A DNA stretch of 29,742 bases from contig JBCDBY010000012.1 of the NCBI GenBank assembly GCA_039182715.1, forward strand, positions 1 to 29,742. Reading direction: 5' to 3'. The notes beneath the pieces are model-generated. The model ran no database searches. It was given only the letters and a program-made list of their open reading frames with translations, and was not told where the DNA came from. Shown piece by piece: positions 14,948 to 24,300 of the stretch. The number at the start of each line of letters is the position of its first letter. Position 1 is the stretch's first letter. The translations under genes were made by a program, and so were the position numbers. Source of the DNA: JBCDBY01 sp039182715 (GTDB lineage: Bacteria > Planctomycetota > PLA2).

Positions 14948-16533
14948 TGCGCGCGCTCGGGGTACTGCTGCTCGCGACGGCAGTCTCGGCGGACCCGCTG
15001 CCGGAGGGCGGGTCGCTCGTGCTGACTTCGCCCGAGGCGGGCACGCTGCTGCTCGCCGACCGGGGCGAGGTCGACGTGCGCTGGAAGGCGGAGGGGCTGC
15101 CCGAATCCGCGTACGTGCGCGTGCAGTACCGCGTCGGAACTTCGCGCTGGTACACGGCGACGGGCGGCTCCTACGTGCCGATCGTGCGCGGGCGGTTTCT
15201 TGTCCGGATCGGTCGCATACGCGAGAAGGGCGCCATCGCCATCGGCCTGCGCTACCTCACGCCGCACGCGCCGAAGACGTGGACGGTGTCGAGCCGGGGC
15301 GGGCTCAAGGCGATTGAGACGCGCGTCCGCCCGGGCGACACCGTTGTCTGCACCGTCGATGCGATCGACGCGGGCGTGGGGCTGCCGGCCGGTGTCACCT
15401 TGCGCGGGGCGCCGGGGACCGGAACCAGCGTGATCTTCGGGAAGCGCAATGGCGTCGGTATCACCCTCTACGGCGTGCCGGGGTTCGCGACGCCGACGCG
15501 GGTAGACGGCTTCCGCTTCCGCGTTGGGCCGCAGGCGCCGCCGCGCATGGCCGGCTTTCCCCACGGCATCCAGGTGCGTGGCGGGACGGCGGAGCTCGTC
15601 GACTGCGTCTTCGACCCCGGTCTGGGCACCGGCGTGCAGGGCGACTTCGGGGCGCGCATCGTGGCGCGGGGCTGCCGGTTCGAGATCCCGGGTGGGTCCG
15701 GCATTCACATCAAGGGGCGCGGCACGAGCGTTGACGTGCGGGGCGGCGTGTTCACGCGAAGCGGTTACGGCGTGCAGGGGCAAGGAGATACCGTCGTCGC
15801 CGTGCGCGATGCCACCTTCGAAGGGCTGTCGTACGCCGCCGTGCGCATCAACGGCCGTCGCGCGCGCTCCGTGCATCTGGAGACGTGCCGCGTGCGCAAG
15901 CAGCGCACGGGGTTCAGCCTGCAGGTGCTCGATCGCGCCGTGGTGCGCGACTGCACGATCGAGGTGAGCGACGTCGCCATCCACGTGAATGGCGAGCTAC
16001 CGATCCGCGAGGGGCGGGCGGTGCGCTTGCAGACGCGCGCCGAGGTGATCATCGAGAAGAACCACATTCGCGGCGCGACCATCGGCGTGCGTGCGCAGGA
16101 CGTGCTCGACTGCATCGTGCGCGGCAACATCTTCGATCGGATCGACGCCGTCGGCGTGCAATTCGACTGCCCCGGCACGATCGAGAACAACCGCATGCGC
16201 GGCACGCGCCGGCCGTCGGACTACGCGCCGCCGGAGTTCCATCCCGCGTGGCAGCTCGGCACGATCGGTGTGCTGTACGGCCTCGAGCGTCGCGACGCCA
16301 AGCCGATCATCCGCGGCAACGTGCTCCACGGCTGCTCGCGCGCAGCGATCGTCTTCGTGGGCGGCGCCCAGGCGACGGTTGCGGACAACGAGTTCGATGG
16401 CAACCTGGCGAAGCCGAGCCAGCGAATCTCGGTCGCGTCGAACAAGCAGCGCGAAACGCTGCGGAAGCGCTGGAACCAGACGCGCGCGCGGTGGGAGCAG
16501 AAGCACCCCGAGGAGCGCAAGCGGCGGCGGTAA
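14947..16533 (+). CDS. Exported right-handed parallel beta-helix protein
   Basis: The 528-residue protein starts at ATG 14947, overlapping the previous stop and preceded by an AGAGGA ribosome site inside the upstream gene. Residues 1-16 are a signal peptide (ending VSA-DP). Residues about 22-115 resemble an Ig-like or Kre9/KNH-type fold (LTSPEAGTLLLADRGEVDVRW). From about 120 to 485 there are successive short strands with Gly/Asn/Cys turns, typical of NosD/PbH1 beta-helices: RGGTAELVDCVFDPG, GARIVARGCRFEIPGGSGIH, VAVRDATFEGLSYAAVRING, DRAVVRDCTIEVSDVAIHV, VLDCIVRGNIFDRIDAVGV, ATVADNEFDGN. Such proteins are often carbohydrate-active or surface-bound; no catalytic residues can be assigned. The tail is very basic (ends ERKRRR). 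Co-translation with the coiled-coil protein suggests a shared envelope or extracellular structure. Confidence 0.87.
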   Translation: MRALGVLLLATAVSADPLPEGGSLVLTSPEAGTLLLADRGEVDVRWKAEGLPESAYVRVQYRVGTSRWYTATGGSYVPIVRGRFLVRIGRIREKGAIAIGLRYLTPHAPKTWTVSSRGGLKAIETRVRPGDTVVCTVDAIDAGVGLPAGVTLRGAPGTGTSVIFGKRNGVGITLYGVPGFATPTRVDGFRFRVGPQAPPRMAGFPHGIQVRGGTAELVDCVFDPGLGTGVQGDFGARIVARGCRFEIPGGSGIHIKGRGTSVDVRGGVFTRSGYGVQGQGDTVVAVRDATFEGLSYAAVRINGRRARSVHLETCRVRKQRTGFSLQVLDRAVVRDCTIEVSDVAIHVNGELPIREGRAVRLQTRAEVIIEKNHIRGATIGVRAQDVLDCIVRGNIFDRIDAVGVQFDCPGTIENNRMRGTRRPSDYAPPEFHPAWQLGTIGVLYGLERRDAKPIIRGNVLHGCSRAAIVFVGGAQATVADNEFDGNLAKPSQRISVASNKQRETLRKRWNQTRARWEQKHPEERKRRR

Positions 16534-16547
16534 CCATCCTCGCGCCG

Positions 16548-16567
16548 AGGGGCCGGGCAGAGCCCCT
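16548..16567. terminator. Weak candidate terminator hairpin between convergent genes
   Basis: AGGGGC (16548-16553) and GCCCCT (16562-16567) form a 6-base stem with an 8-base loop in the 50-base gap between two convergent stop codons. There is no T tract. Confidence 0.3.
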
Positions 16568-16583
16568 GCTCGTTCACGATTCG

Positions 16584-17915
16584 CTACTCGATCCGTTCGT
16601 ACCTCTGCCCGTCGATGGAAAGCGACTGGACCTTGCCGTCCTGCTCCCGGCCCAGGTCGAGCACGTACGCCTTGCCGCCCTGGAACGCCGCCAGCTCACC
16701 GCTCTCGTCGGGACCAATCGTCATGCGGCTGACCATGCCCTGCTTCCAGTGCAGCACCACGCGCAGTTGCCCCCCGGCCATCCAGACCCGCAGGCGGTGG
16801 CCGGCTGCGTGCCTGTACCTGCCGCTGAGCCGCCGACCGACCGCGGGGTCCGCCTTGCTCGGCAGGCGCATGGTCAGCGCTTCGCCGAACAGCAGCTGCT
16901 CGAACCCGTCCACGATCGGGCGCAGCGGCGCGTCGTCGCGATTGCAGAGCACGATCAGGCAGGCGTCGTCGTTGGGGTAGCGGCGCATCTCGCAGACGAA
17001 GCCGCGCACACTGCCGCCATGCGACTGGACGCGGCGTCCGTTTCTCGTGTGCACGAACCAGCCGAGCGCGTAGCTGCCGGGACCGGGCTCGAACAGCTGC
17101 TTGCGCGACGCCCCGCCGAGCAGCTGGCCGCGCAGCGCGCGGTCCCAGCGCCAGAGGTCCCAGGCCGACGTGACGATGCCGCCCATGCCGCGGTACTGGA
17201 ACCCGTACGAGCCGTAGGGATGCGCGAGCGCCGATCGGGACGGCCCGCGCGCGGACTTGCCGACGGCGACGACGACGCCCGGCGGTGCGGGGTCGCCGGT
17301 GAAGAGGGTCGTGCGCAGCTTCGCCCGCTTGAACAGCGCCGTCCGGCAATACTCCGTGTACGCTTGGCCCGAGGCGCGAGCGATGACTTCGCTGGCGAGC
17401 GCGTACCCCTGATTCCAGTACTCGAAGCGCGTGCCGGGCTCGTGCTGCGGACCACCCCGCAGGAACGACGGCAGGACGGCGGCGAGGTCCGTGCCGCCGC
17501 CACGCGAGTTGCGGCCGGGAATGCCGGAGGAGTGCTGCAGCAGGTGGCGCGTGGTGATTGCCTTGCAGTCCTCGGGGATGCCCGGCAGGTAGTCCGCCAT
17601 CGGCGCGTCGAGCTTCAGCTTGCCCTCGTCGACGAGTCGCAGCGCCGCCGCGGCCGTGAACTGCTTGGTGAGCGACGCGATTTCGAAGAGTGTCGCGGGC
17701 GTGTTGCGCACCTTCCCATGGGCATAACCCGCGCCAACCGCCGCGACCACGCGCCCCTCCCGGCCGGCGAGCACCACGCCGGAAAACCCCGAGCGTTCCG
17801 CGCGCTTGATCCACGCGACAATCTGCTTCCCCGCTTCACCGACGGCGACGGTCTTCGTTTCCTCCGCGGCGACGACGCCCGCGAGCAGAATCACGATCCA
17901 TGCTGTTTTCCCCAT
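16584..17915 (-). CDS. Serine hydrolase, class-C beta-lactamase/penicillin-binding-like, copy 1
   Basis: The 443-residue protein has a signal peptide (about 1-17) and the three active-site motifs of the serine beta-lactamase-like family: Ser81-x-x-Lys84 (SLTK), Tyr166-x-Asn168 (YWN) and His299-Gly-Gly301 (SHGG). Family members act as esterases, D-amino-peptidases or penicillin-recognising enzymes; which applies cannot be told. The C-terminal 110 residues form a second domain (LSGRYRHAAGHRLRVWMAGG, MTIGPDESGELAAFQGGKAY), as found downstream of the catalytic domain in many Beta-lactamase (PF00144) proteins. It is the downstream, same-strand paralog of the gene at 17976-19310, with no gaps in alignment through the catalytic domain. 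TAGGAT lies 6 bases before the ATG, in both copies. Confidence 0.92.
   Translation of the reverse strand: MGKTAWIVILLAGVVAAEETKTVAVGEAGKQIVAWIKRAERSGFSGVVLAGREGRVVAAVGAGYAHGKVRNTPATLFEIASLTKQFTAAAALRLVDEGKLKLDAPMADYLPGIPEDCKAITTRHLLQHSSGIPGRNSRGGGTDLAAVLPSFLRGGPQHEPGTRFEYWNQGYALASEVIARASGQAYTEYCRTALFKRAKLRTTLFTGDPAPPGVVVAVGKSARGPSRSALAHPYGSYGFQYRGMGGIVTSAWDLWRWDRALRGQLLGGASRKQLFEPGPGSYALGWFVHTRNGRRVQSHGGSVRGFVCEMRRYPNDDACLIVLCNRDDAPLRPIVDGFEQLLFGEALTMRLPSKADPAVGRRLSGRYRHAAGHRLRVWMAGGQLRVVLHWKQGMVSRMTIGPDESGELAAFQGGKAYVLDLGREQDGKVQSLSIDGQRYERIE
17532..17690 (-). repeat. Near-identical 159-bp tract shared by the two serine hydrolase genes (copy 1)
   Basis: This block matches 18927-19085 at an offset of 1395 bases, with three mismatches that I can see. 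It encodes about residues 76-128 including the SLTK active site. Sequence on either side is far more divergent, even at silent positions. Confidence 0.85.
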
Positions 17916-17921
17916 GGTTCG

Positions 17922-17927
17922 ATCCTA
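17922..17927 (-). promoter_or_regulatory. TAGGAT hexamer 6 bases before serine hydrolase copy 1
   Basis: On the minus strand TAGGAT precedes ATG 17915 by 6 bases. It may be a -10 element of a leaderless transcript (TANNNT), or its AGGA may be a Shine-Dalgarno. The same arrangement stands before copy 2. Confidence 0.35.
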
Positions 17928-17975
17928 CGTCCGAATCGTGACATGGGAGGGGGCGCGGGCGGTGGTCTCGATCCG

Positions 17976-19310
17976 TCAGGGCACGCGATCGAACTGCACC
18001 CGGTGAATTGTGATGGACTTCACCTGCCCGTCCTCAGCTTCCCCGAGCTTCACCGGGTAGGCCTTTCCGCCCTGGAACGCGACGAGGGTTCCAGCTTCAT
18101 CGGGGCCGATGACCAGATTCCCGACCCAGCCTTGCTTCCAGTTCAGGATCGCCCGCAGCTTGCCGGCTTCGCGCCAGACGCGCAGTCGATGACCCAGCCG
18201 ACCGTGCGCGTACTTGCCGACGAGCCGCTTCGCCGTGGCATCGTCGGCCTGGGTGGGCAGCTTCACGGTCAGCGGCTCGCCGAACAGCATCTGCTCGACG
18301 GCGTCGGCGTACATCCACGGCTGCAAGTCGTCGCGGTTGCAGAGCACGATCACGCAGGCGTCCTGATCGGGATAGCGGCGCATCTGGCAGACGAAGCCGC
18401 GCACGCTTCCGCCGTGGGAGTGCACGCGCCGCCCGTTCTTATCGAGGACGTACCAGCCGAGCGCGTAGTCCTGGAGGCCGGGCTGGAAGAGCTGTTTCTT
18501 CGACTCTTCGCGCAGCAGCTTGCCGCGCAGCGCGCGGTCCCAGCGCCAGAGGTCCCAGACCGAGGATACGACGCCGCCCATGCCGCGATACTGGAAGCCG
18601 TACTCACCGTACGGGTGTGCGAGCGCGGAACGCGGGCGGCCACGGGCGGACTGCCCGATGGCGACCGTAACGCCTTCCGGCGCCGCGTCGCCGGTGAAGA
18701 GCGTCGTCTTCAGCTTCGCGGGCTGAAACAGCGCCTTGCGGCAGTACTCCGTGTACGGCTCGCCGGCCGCGCGCGCGATGATCTCGCTCACCAGCGCGTA
18801 GCCCTGATTCCAGTACCCCCAGTGCTTGCCCGGCTCGTGGCGCGGGCCGCCTTCGAGGAACGAGGGGAGGACGGCGGCGAGGTCCGTTCCCGCGCCCCGC
18901 GCGTTGCTGCGGGGAATCCCCGAAGTGTGCTGCAGCAGGTGGCGCGTGGTGATTGCCTTGCAGTCCTCGGGGATGCCCGGCAGGTAGTCCGCCATCGGCG
19001 CGTCGAGCTTGAGCTTGCCCTCGTCGACAAGTCGCAGCGCCGCCGCGGCCGTGAACTGCTTGGTGAGCGACGCGATCTCGAAGAGCGTGGCCGGTGTGTT
19101 GCGCGTTCTTCCTTGCGCGAAGCCGGCGCCGACCGCCGCAATCACCTGCCCATCCCGGGCGGCCAGCACGGCACCGGTGAAACCGGCCTTCTCGGCGCGC
19201 TCGATCCACTGGACGATGCTCTGGCCCGCTTCGCCCTTCGCAACGGTCTTCGATTCGCCTGCGTGGGCGAGGGCTGCCAGCAGTCCCACGATCCAATGTG
19301 CTTTCCCCAT
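17976..19310 (-). CDS. Serine hydrolase, class-C beta-lactamase/penicillin-binding-like, copy 2
   Basis: The 444-residue paralog of the neighbouring hydrolase has a signal peptide (about 1-17), Ser81-x-x-Lys84 (SLTK), Tyr166-x-Asn168 (YWN) and His299-Gly-Gly301 (SHGG) at identical positions. The C-terminal domain differs by a one-residue insertion (KYAHGRLGHRLRVWREAGK). It lies upstream of copy 1 with a 60-base gap, consistent with tandem duplication and possible cotranscription. Differences cluster around the substrate pocket loops (RSNARGAG against GRNSRGGG; KHWGYWN against TRFEYWN), so the two may differ in substrate. It is divergent from the doxX gene, 119 bases away. Confidence 0.92.
   Translation of the reverse strand: MGKAHWIVGLLAALAHAGESKTVAKGEAGQSIVQWIERAEKAGFTGAVLAARDGQVIAAVGAGFAQGRTRNTPATLFEIASLTKQFTAAAALRLVDEGKLKLDAPMADYLPGIPEDCKAITTRHLLQHTSGIPRSNARGAGTDLAAVLPSFLEGGPRHEPGKHWGYWNQGYALVSEIIARAAGEPYTEYCRKALFQPAKLKTTLFTGDAAPEGVTVAIGQSARGRPRSALAHPYGEYGFQYRGMGGVVSSVWDLWRWDRALRGKLLREESKKQLFQPGLQDYALGWYVLDKNGRRVHSHGGSVRGFVCQMRRYPDQDACVIVLCNRDDLQPWMYADAVEQMLFGEPLTVKLPTQADDATAKRLVGKYAHGRLGHRLRVWREAGKLRAILNWKQGWVGNLVIGPDEAGTLVAFQGGKAYPVKLGEAEDGQVKSITIHRVQFDRVP
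18927..19085 (-). repeat. Near-identical 159-bp tract shared by the two serine hydrolase genes (copy 2)
   Basis: Partner of 17532-17690. The visible differences are one base in a Leu-codon region near 19011, one near 19029 and one near 19077, all silent at the protein level. Confidence 0.85.
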
Positions 19311-19316
19311 GACTCG

Positions 19317-19322
19317 ATCCTA
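19317..19322 (-). promoter_or_regulatory. TAGGAT hexamer 6 bases before serine hydrolase copy 2
   Basis: The minus-strand TAGGAT is followed by six bases and ATG 19310. TTGAAG lies 15 bases further upstream, a suboptimal -35 candidate. Its AGGA could instead serve as a Shine-Dalgarno. Confidence 0.35.
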
Positions 19323-19415
19323 CCCCCGCTTCGGGATCTTCAATGGAGGCTCGGCTGGGTCGACTGCCGAGCGAAGGCAGGGCATGAACCTCCCGGGATC
19401 CATGCACGGCTGGAG

Positions 19416-19421
19416 TAGGCT
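19416..19421 (+). promoter_or_regulatory. TAGGCT hexamer 8 bases before the doxX-like gene
   Basis: TAGGCT is followed by 8 bases and ATG 19430. It fits the TANNNT pattern seen before several other genes here. No -35-like hexamer is evident at the usual distance. Confidence 0.3.
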
Positions 19422-19429
19422 ATGCCGCC

Positions 19430-19849
19430 ATGCCGAACAACGAAACCCTGACCTCGGTCGGGCTCCTCGTCCTGCGCGTCGGCGCGGGCGTTTACATGAT
19501 CACGCATGGCTGGGGCAAGGCAGGCATGCTCTTCTCCGGCGAGTTTGATGGTTTTCCGGACCCGATGGGCATCGGCAGCACGATGAGCCTCATCGGCGCG
19601 GTCTTCTCCGAGGTGGTCTGCGCCGCCCTCGTCGTGGTGGGCCTGTTTACGCGCGTCGCCGCGATTCCGGTCGTCTTCACCATGGTCGTGGCGGCGTTCA
19701 TCGTGCACGGCGGCGACCCGTGGGTGATGGGCAGCGGCAAGAGCAAGGAGCCGGCGATGCTCTACCTGATCATGTACGCCGCCATCGCGTGCCTCGGCGC
19801 CGGTGCCTACTCGATCGACGGCATGCTGCGCGGTAAGCGCGGAGGCTGA
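19430..19849 (+). CDS. DoxX family membrane protein
   Basis: The 139-residue protein has four hydrophobic helices (about 9-25, 52-71, 77-93 and 109-127) and the DoxX signatures LRVGAGVYMITHGWGKA near the N-terminus and HGGDPW in the third loop. The length is normal for the family. DoxX proteins are small inner-membrane proteins linked to redox or thiol stress in some bacteria; a specific role is not assignable. It heads a compact operon: its TGA shares a base with the ATG of the acetyltransferase gene. It is divergent from the serine hydrolase pair. Confidence 0.92.
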   Translation: MPNNETLTSVGLLVLRVGAGVYMITHGWGKAGMLFSGEFDGFPDPMGIGSTMSLIGAVFSEVVCAALVVVGLFTRVAAIPVVFTMVVAAFIVHGGDPWVMGSGKSKEPAMLYLIMYAAIACLGAGAYSIDGMLRGKRGG

Positions 19850-20403
19850 TGGGCTGGCCCGTCCTCGAGACCGACCGGCTGGCGCTCACGCTGCCGCCGG
19901 TCGCTGCCGCCGAGCGCGTCGCCGCGTTCTACGAGCGGAATCGGGCGCACCACGCGCCGTGGAGCCCGATTCCGCCGGACGGCTTCTACACCGAGGAGTA
20001 CTGGCGGGCGCAGCTGCAGCAGAACCGCGAGGAGTTCGAGGAGGGCGCGTCGATGCGCCTTTTCCTCTTCGCGCGTGACGACCTCGACGGGGCGGTGCTC
20101 GGCGGCTGCAACTTCACCAACATCGTGCGCGGGCCGTTTCTCTCCTGCCACTTGGGCTACCAGCTCGACGAGGCGGCGGTGGGGAAGGGGCTCATGCAGG
20201 AGGCGCTCGGCGTCGCGCTGCCCTACGTGTTTGACGAATTGGGGCTGCATCGCGTAGCAGCCAACTACATGCCGGTCAACGAACGCAGCGGGCGACTGCT
20301 GCGGCGCATGGGCTTCGTCGTCGAGGGCTACGCGCGCGACTATCTCTGCATCGCCGGCGAATGGCGCGACCACGTGCTGACCGCGCGCTACGCGGACGCG
20401 TAG
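19849..20403 (+). CDS. GNAT acetyltransferase, RimJ/RimL-like
   Basis: The 184-residue cytosolic enzyme would transfer acetyl from acetyl-CoA to an amine, by family often the N-terminus of a ribosomal protein. The N-terminal LETDRLALTLPPV, the acetyl-CoA pyrophosphate loop VGKGLMQEAL (111-120) and the C-terminal NERSGRLLRRMGFVVEG (144-160) with YLCIAGEWRDHVL match the RimJ/RimL group. ATG 19849 overlaps the DoxX stop (TGATG), and GGAGG lies about 5 bases before it inside doxX. The real substrate could be a different protein or small molecule. Confidence 0.92.
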   Translation: MGWPVLETDRLALTLPPVAAAERVAAFYERNRAHHAPWSPIPPDGFYTEEYWRAQLQQNREEFEEGASMRLFLFARDDLDGAVLGGCNFTNIVRGPFLSCHLGYQLDEAAVGKGLMQEALGVALPYVFDELGLHRVAANYMPVNERSGRLLRRMGFVVEGYARDYLCIAGEWRDHVLTARYADA

Positions 20404-20406
20404 GAT
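20401..20406 (+). promoter_or_regulatory. TAGGAT hexamer 7 bases before the aldo-keto reductase gene
   Basis: TAGGAT includes the TAG stop of the acetyltransferase gene and is followed by 7 bases and ATG 20414. It could act as an internal leaderless promoter element, or its AGGA as a ribosome site. Confidence 0.25.
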
Positions 20407-20413
20407 AGCGCGC

Positions 20414-21355
20414 ATGCTCGACCACACGCTGCCCAACGGCGATCGCATGCCCATGCTCGGTCTCGGCACCTGGAAATCGGAGCCGGGCGAGGTCGGCGAA
20501 GCGGTGCGCGCCGCGCTCGAGATCGGCTACCGCCACCTCGACTGCGCGGCGATCTACGGCAACGAGAAGGAGATCGGCGAGGCGCTTTCCGACGAGATCG
20601 TGCCGCGCGACCAGCTCTGGGTGACGTCCAAGCTGTGGAACAACGCGCACGCGCCCGCCGACGTGCGGCCCGCGCTGCAGCAGACGCTTTCGGATCTCCA
20701 GCTCGACTACCTCGATCTCTACCTCATTCACTGGCCGATCGCGCTCAAGAAGGGCGTGCTGATTCCGGAGAGCGCGGACGCGTTCGTGTCGCTCGACGAG
20801 CAGCCGATCGCCGACACCTGGGCGGAGCTGGAGAAGGCGGTCGACGACGGGCTCTGCCGGCACATCGGCGTCTCCAACTTCAGCGTGAAGAAGCTGCAGG
20901 CGCTGCAGGCGGGCGCGCGCATCCAGCCGGTCGCCAACCAGGTCGAGCTGCACCCGTACCTGCAGCAGCCGGCGCTGCTCGACTACGCGAACCAGAACGG
21001 CGTGGTGCTCACCGGCTACTCGCCGCTCGGCTCCGGGGATCGTCCGGAGCGGCTGCGAGGCGAGGAAGAGGTGATGGTGCTGCAGGACCCGCTCGTTGCC
21101 GTCGTCGCGGAGCGCAATGGATGCACGCCGGCGCAGGTGCTGCTGGCGTGGGCGCTGCAGCGCGGCACGTCGGTGATCCCCAAGTCGGTGAAGCGCCACC
21201 GCCTGGAAGAGAACCTGACCGCGGCGCGCATCGAGCTGAGTGCCGAAGACAGGGCGGAGCTGGCCGGACTCGATCGCGGCCGTCGCTACATCGACGGGTC
21301 GTTCTGGGTGCACGAGGGTGGCCCGTACACGCTCCGCAACCTCTGGGACGACTAG
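20414..21355 (+). CDS. Aldo-keto reductase (AKR), NADPH-dependent
   Basis: The 313-residue cytosolic oxidoreductase reduces aldehydes or ketones with NAD(P)H. The AKR tetrad is complete: Asp43 and Tyr48 in HLDCAAIYGNE, Lys73 in VTSKLWN and His106 in YLIHWP. Family signatures GLGTW near the N-terminus, IGVSNFSVKKL, VANQVELHPYLQQ and the cofactor-binding VIPKSVKRHRLEEN follow in order; the length is normal. It is the third gene of the DoxX/GNAT/AKR unit, 10 bases after the acetyltransferase stop. Its TAG and the TAG of the convergent giant gene occupy the same CTAG palindrome (21352-21355). The substrate is not predictable. Confidence 0.95.
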   Translation: MLDHTLPNGDRMPMLGLGTWKSEPGEVGEAVRAALEIGYRHLDCAAIYGNEKEIGEALSDEIVPRDQLWVTSKLWNNAHAPADVRPALQQTLSDLQLDYLDLYLIHWPIALKKGVLIPESADAFVSLDEQPIADTWAELEKAVDDGLCRHIGVSNFSVKKLQALQAGARIQPVANQVELHPYLQQPALLDYANQNGVVLTGYSPLGSGDRPERLRGEEEVMVLQDPLVAVVAERNGCTPAQVLLAWALQRGTSVIPKSVKRHRLEENLTAARIELSAEDRAELAGLDRGRRYIDGSFWVHEGGPYTLRNLWDD

Positions 21356-24300
21356 CGGTACGGGTTGTTGAGCGGCTTGTACGTGTCGCCCAGCAACCTG
21401 GCCGCCTCCGCGCGGTAGCGCTCGGCGGTCTCGAACTCGCCGGCGCCGCCGCCACTGAGTTGGTTTCTGAGTTTGGCGATAGCGGAGTAGAGCATGCCGA
21501 GCCGGGCGTAGGCGTCGGCTCGAAGCTTTCCGCTCGTTCCGTTCGCGTGCCGGATCGCCGCTCGCGCGCAGTCCGTCGCGTACTCGATGCGTCCCCAGTC
21601 GCACGCGCGCTCGCCCAGTCGCGCGTACATCACGACGAACCGGCGATGCATCTCGGCGACGGATGCGGCGTGGGAGCGGGCGCCGCCCGGACCACTCCGG
21701 GACGGAATGTACCGGTAGCCGTCCCAACGCGGATTGCCGGCGTTGCGGGCGCACAGCTGCACGATCCGGTCGAGCTCCTTGAGCAGGTCGCCGACCGCGT
21801 CGATGGCGCCAGGATCGGACGACGCCAGTCGGCTCGTGATCATCTCGTCCAGCTTGACTGCGATCGGGAATGCGAACTGGGACTCGAGGCCCTGCTTGCG
21901 CCGGTGCTCGATCTCCCGTCGACGCTTCTGGTTGCGTGACGCGTCAAACGGCTGGATCGGCATCACGTTGCCGCGCTTGAGGGTGACCCGACGGCTCGTG
22001 CGCTGGCCGAGGTGCGTGAACTGGATGGTCGCGCTGCCGGGCACGGAGCCGTCGTAGAGCGTCAGGCTGATCGTCCCGCTGAACTTGCGGACGCGCTTGG
22101 ATCGACCGGCGACGCTCAGAACCGCGGGCCCGCCGCCGCGTGCGCCCTGAACCGAAACGGAGACCGTCGTGCGGCCGTTGCGGTGCCGGCTGACGCCGCC
22201 GCGGGCCGTGGGGCCGGCGCCGTCCTGGATCGAGAACTTCGTCGAGAACTCCTGGCGGGCGAGCTCCTTCGTGCGCTTCGGATCGCTGAACGCGACCATG
22301 CGAATGTGGACGTTGAGCGCTCCGAAGCGCGGCTTGAGCCGCGGCAGATAGAGCAGGTACTTCGTTCCGCCCCGCGTGCCGCCGAGCTCCTTCGGCGCGC
22401 CGCTGGCGCGGGCGAGCTTGCCCTTGTCGACGTGCGGCGGGGTGCCGCCGGAGACGGTGACCTCCGCGTGGATCCACGCCTTCTTCGGGCGGTCGGTCCA
22501 GTCCACGAGCACGCGCAACGTGCCGGGGCTGACGCCATTGAACAGAACGTCGTAGTTGCAGTTCTTCGCGTCCGGCTTCTCGAAGAACACGCGTCGTCCC
22601 ATCGACTTCCGGTCAGGGCGCACAAAGTAGACCTGCGCGCGCGCGGCGCTGGGCGGCGGCGGGGGAGGCGGCTGCTCCACCTTCTCCTCCGTCGCGCGGG
22701 CCGCTCCGCCGGCCGGGACGACCTGGCCGAGCAGGATGCCGTCCATCGTCGTGCGCGTGGGGAGCGCCTTCATCGTGCCGGGCAGCGCGTCCTCCCAGTC
22801 GATCCGGGAGGCCGCGAAGACCGACACGACGGGAATGACGACCGGCGCGTTCCGGATCGCTTCCGCCTCGCGCACGGCGCGCGCAAGCTCGTCGCGCGCG
22901 AGCAGCGCAACGCCGTCGATGCGTCCGCTTCGCAGCGCCTGGTGTGCGCTGCGAAGGTCGAGCTGGTGGATCTGCGTGCGGAACGGGCCGCGGTAGAGGT
23001 GCGGGTCGACCTTGACGCGCACCCTCGCTTCGACGCGATCACCGATGAGGTAGATCGTCGCCTGCACCTCGGGCGGCTGGCGCGGCACCGCCATGACGCG
23101 CATCGCCTGGATGAGCTCGTCGTAGGCGGGGTCTTCGAAGTCGGCGACGTAGAGGCCGGCCGCTTCGGCGTCGTAGGTCTGCTCTCGCTGCCGCACCCGG
23201 TGCGGCACCTGCTTCCTGCGCCGCTCCTCGAGCTTCTGGAACTGCTCGTAGAGCGCCTTCGAGCGAAGGAAGTCCTTCGTGAGCCGGTCCTTGAGCGCCT
23301 GCACCGGTATGTCGGTCTGGAGGCCGTGCCGCTTCAGCTCGCCGCGGGCGACCGCGCCGCGTCGCTCCAGCCACCAGTCGACGTAGCGATCGGGGTTGGC
23401 CTGCGCCTCGTTGCCGATCTCGTCCTTCCGTCGGCGCGCCCACTCGAGGAGCGCCGGGTAAACGCTGTCACGACGCAGCTTGAAGAGCAGCTCGGGCACG
23501 CCGGAACGCTTCTCGCGCTCGCTCAGGCGCGCTTTGTTCGGCTGGCCGAGCGCGCGGCGCAGGAACCGGTCGGCGCGCTCCTTCTGGCCCTTGCGGTACT
23601 CCAGCTCGTGAAGCTCCTTCTCCTTCGTCAGGAAGTCGTCCACGCCGTCCGCCCCCTTCTCGATCTCCTTGCGCAGCAGCTCGAACCGTTTCTCGTCATA
23701 GGTCGCGCGGAAGTCGACGAGGCCGGCGGGGGAGTAGGAGATGATGGGCGGGATGGCGGCGAGCAGCGAGTTGCGCACAAACCTCTGCTCCTTCACGGCA
23801 CCCCACTGGCTGAAGTAGCCGCCGGCCCACGAGCCGTCGCGGAAGGCGACCCAGCGCTCCTTCTTCGAGCGCAGCGCGAGCACGCGCGTCTTCAGCTCGT
23901 CGGTCTGCTCGCGCTCCAGGCGTGCGCTCAGGATCTTGAGCTTGTGCGCGTCGTCCTTCGTGAACTGCGGCGGCGCCTTGTCGTACGCGCGTGTCGCGGG
24001 CCCGGCGAAGCCGCGGTAGAGCGCGTCGAGCGTGTTGTTGCGCGCGTGGACGGCGAACTCGGCGTCGTAGATCGCGTAGCCTGCCTCGCCGATGCTGGCG
24101 ACGAGCAGGCCGATGCCGAGGATCGGGAACTGGATCGCGCCGGCGATCAGCACCGCACCCTGGATGCCGCCGCGCGTGGCGGCGACGAGCTGACCGGCGA
24201 CCGGCACGGCGAGCACGATCTCGTCGACGATGACGGCGCGCGTCTGTTCCAGGTCGCCCTTGCTCGTGATGTAGGTGCGCACGATCTGCGCGAGCGCGTC

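Noticed and set aside
15885..19418. An 1177-codon plus-strand frame running from the beta-helix gene across both serine hydrolases
   Set aside because: It crosses three real genes. It appears repetitive only because the two hydrolase genes on the other strand are duplicated.
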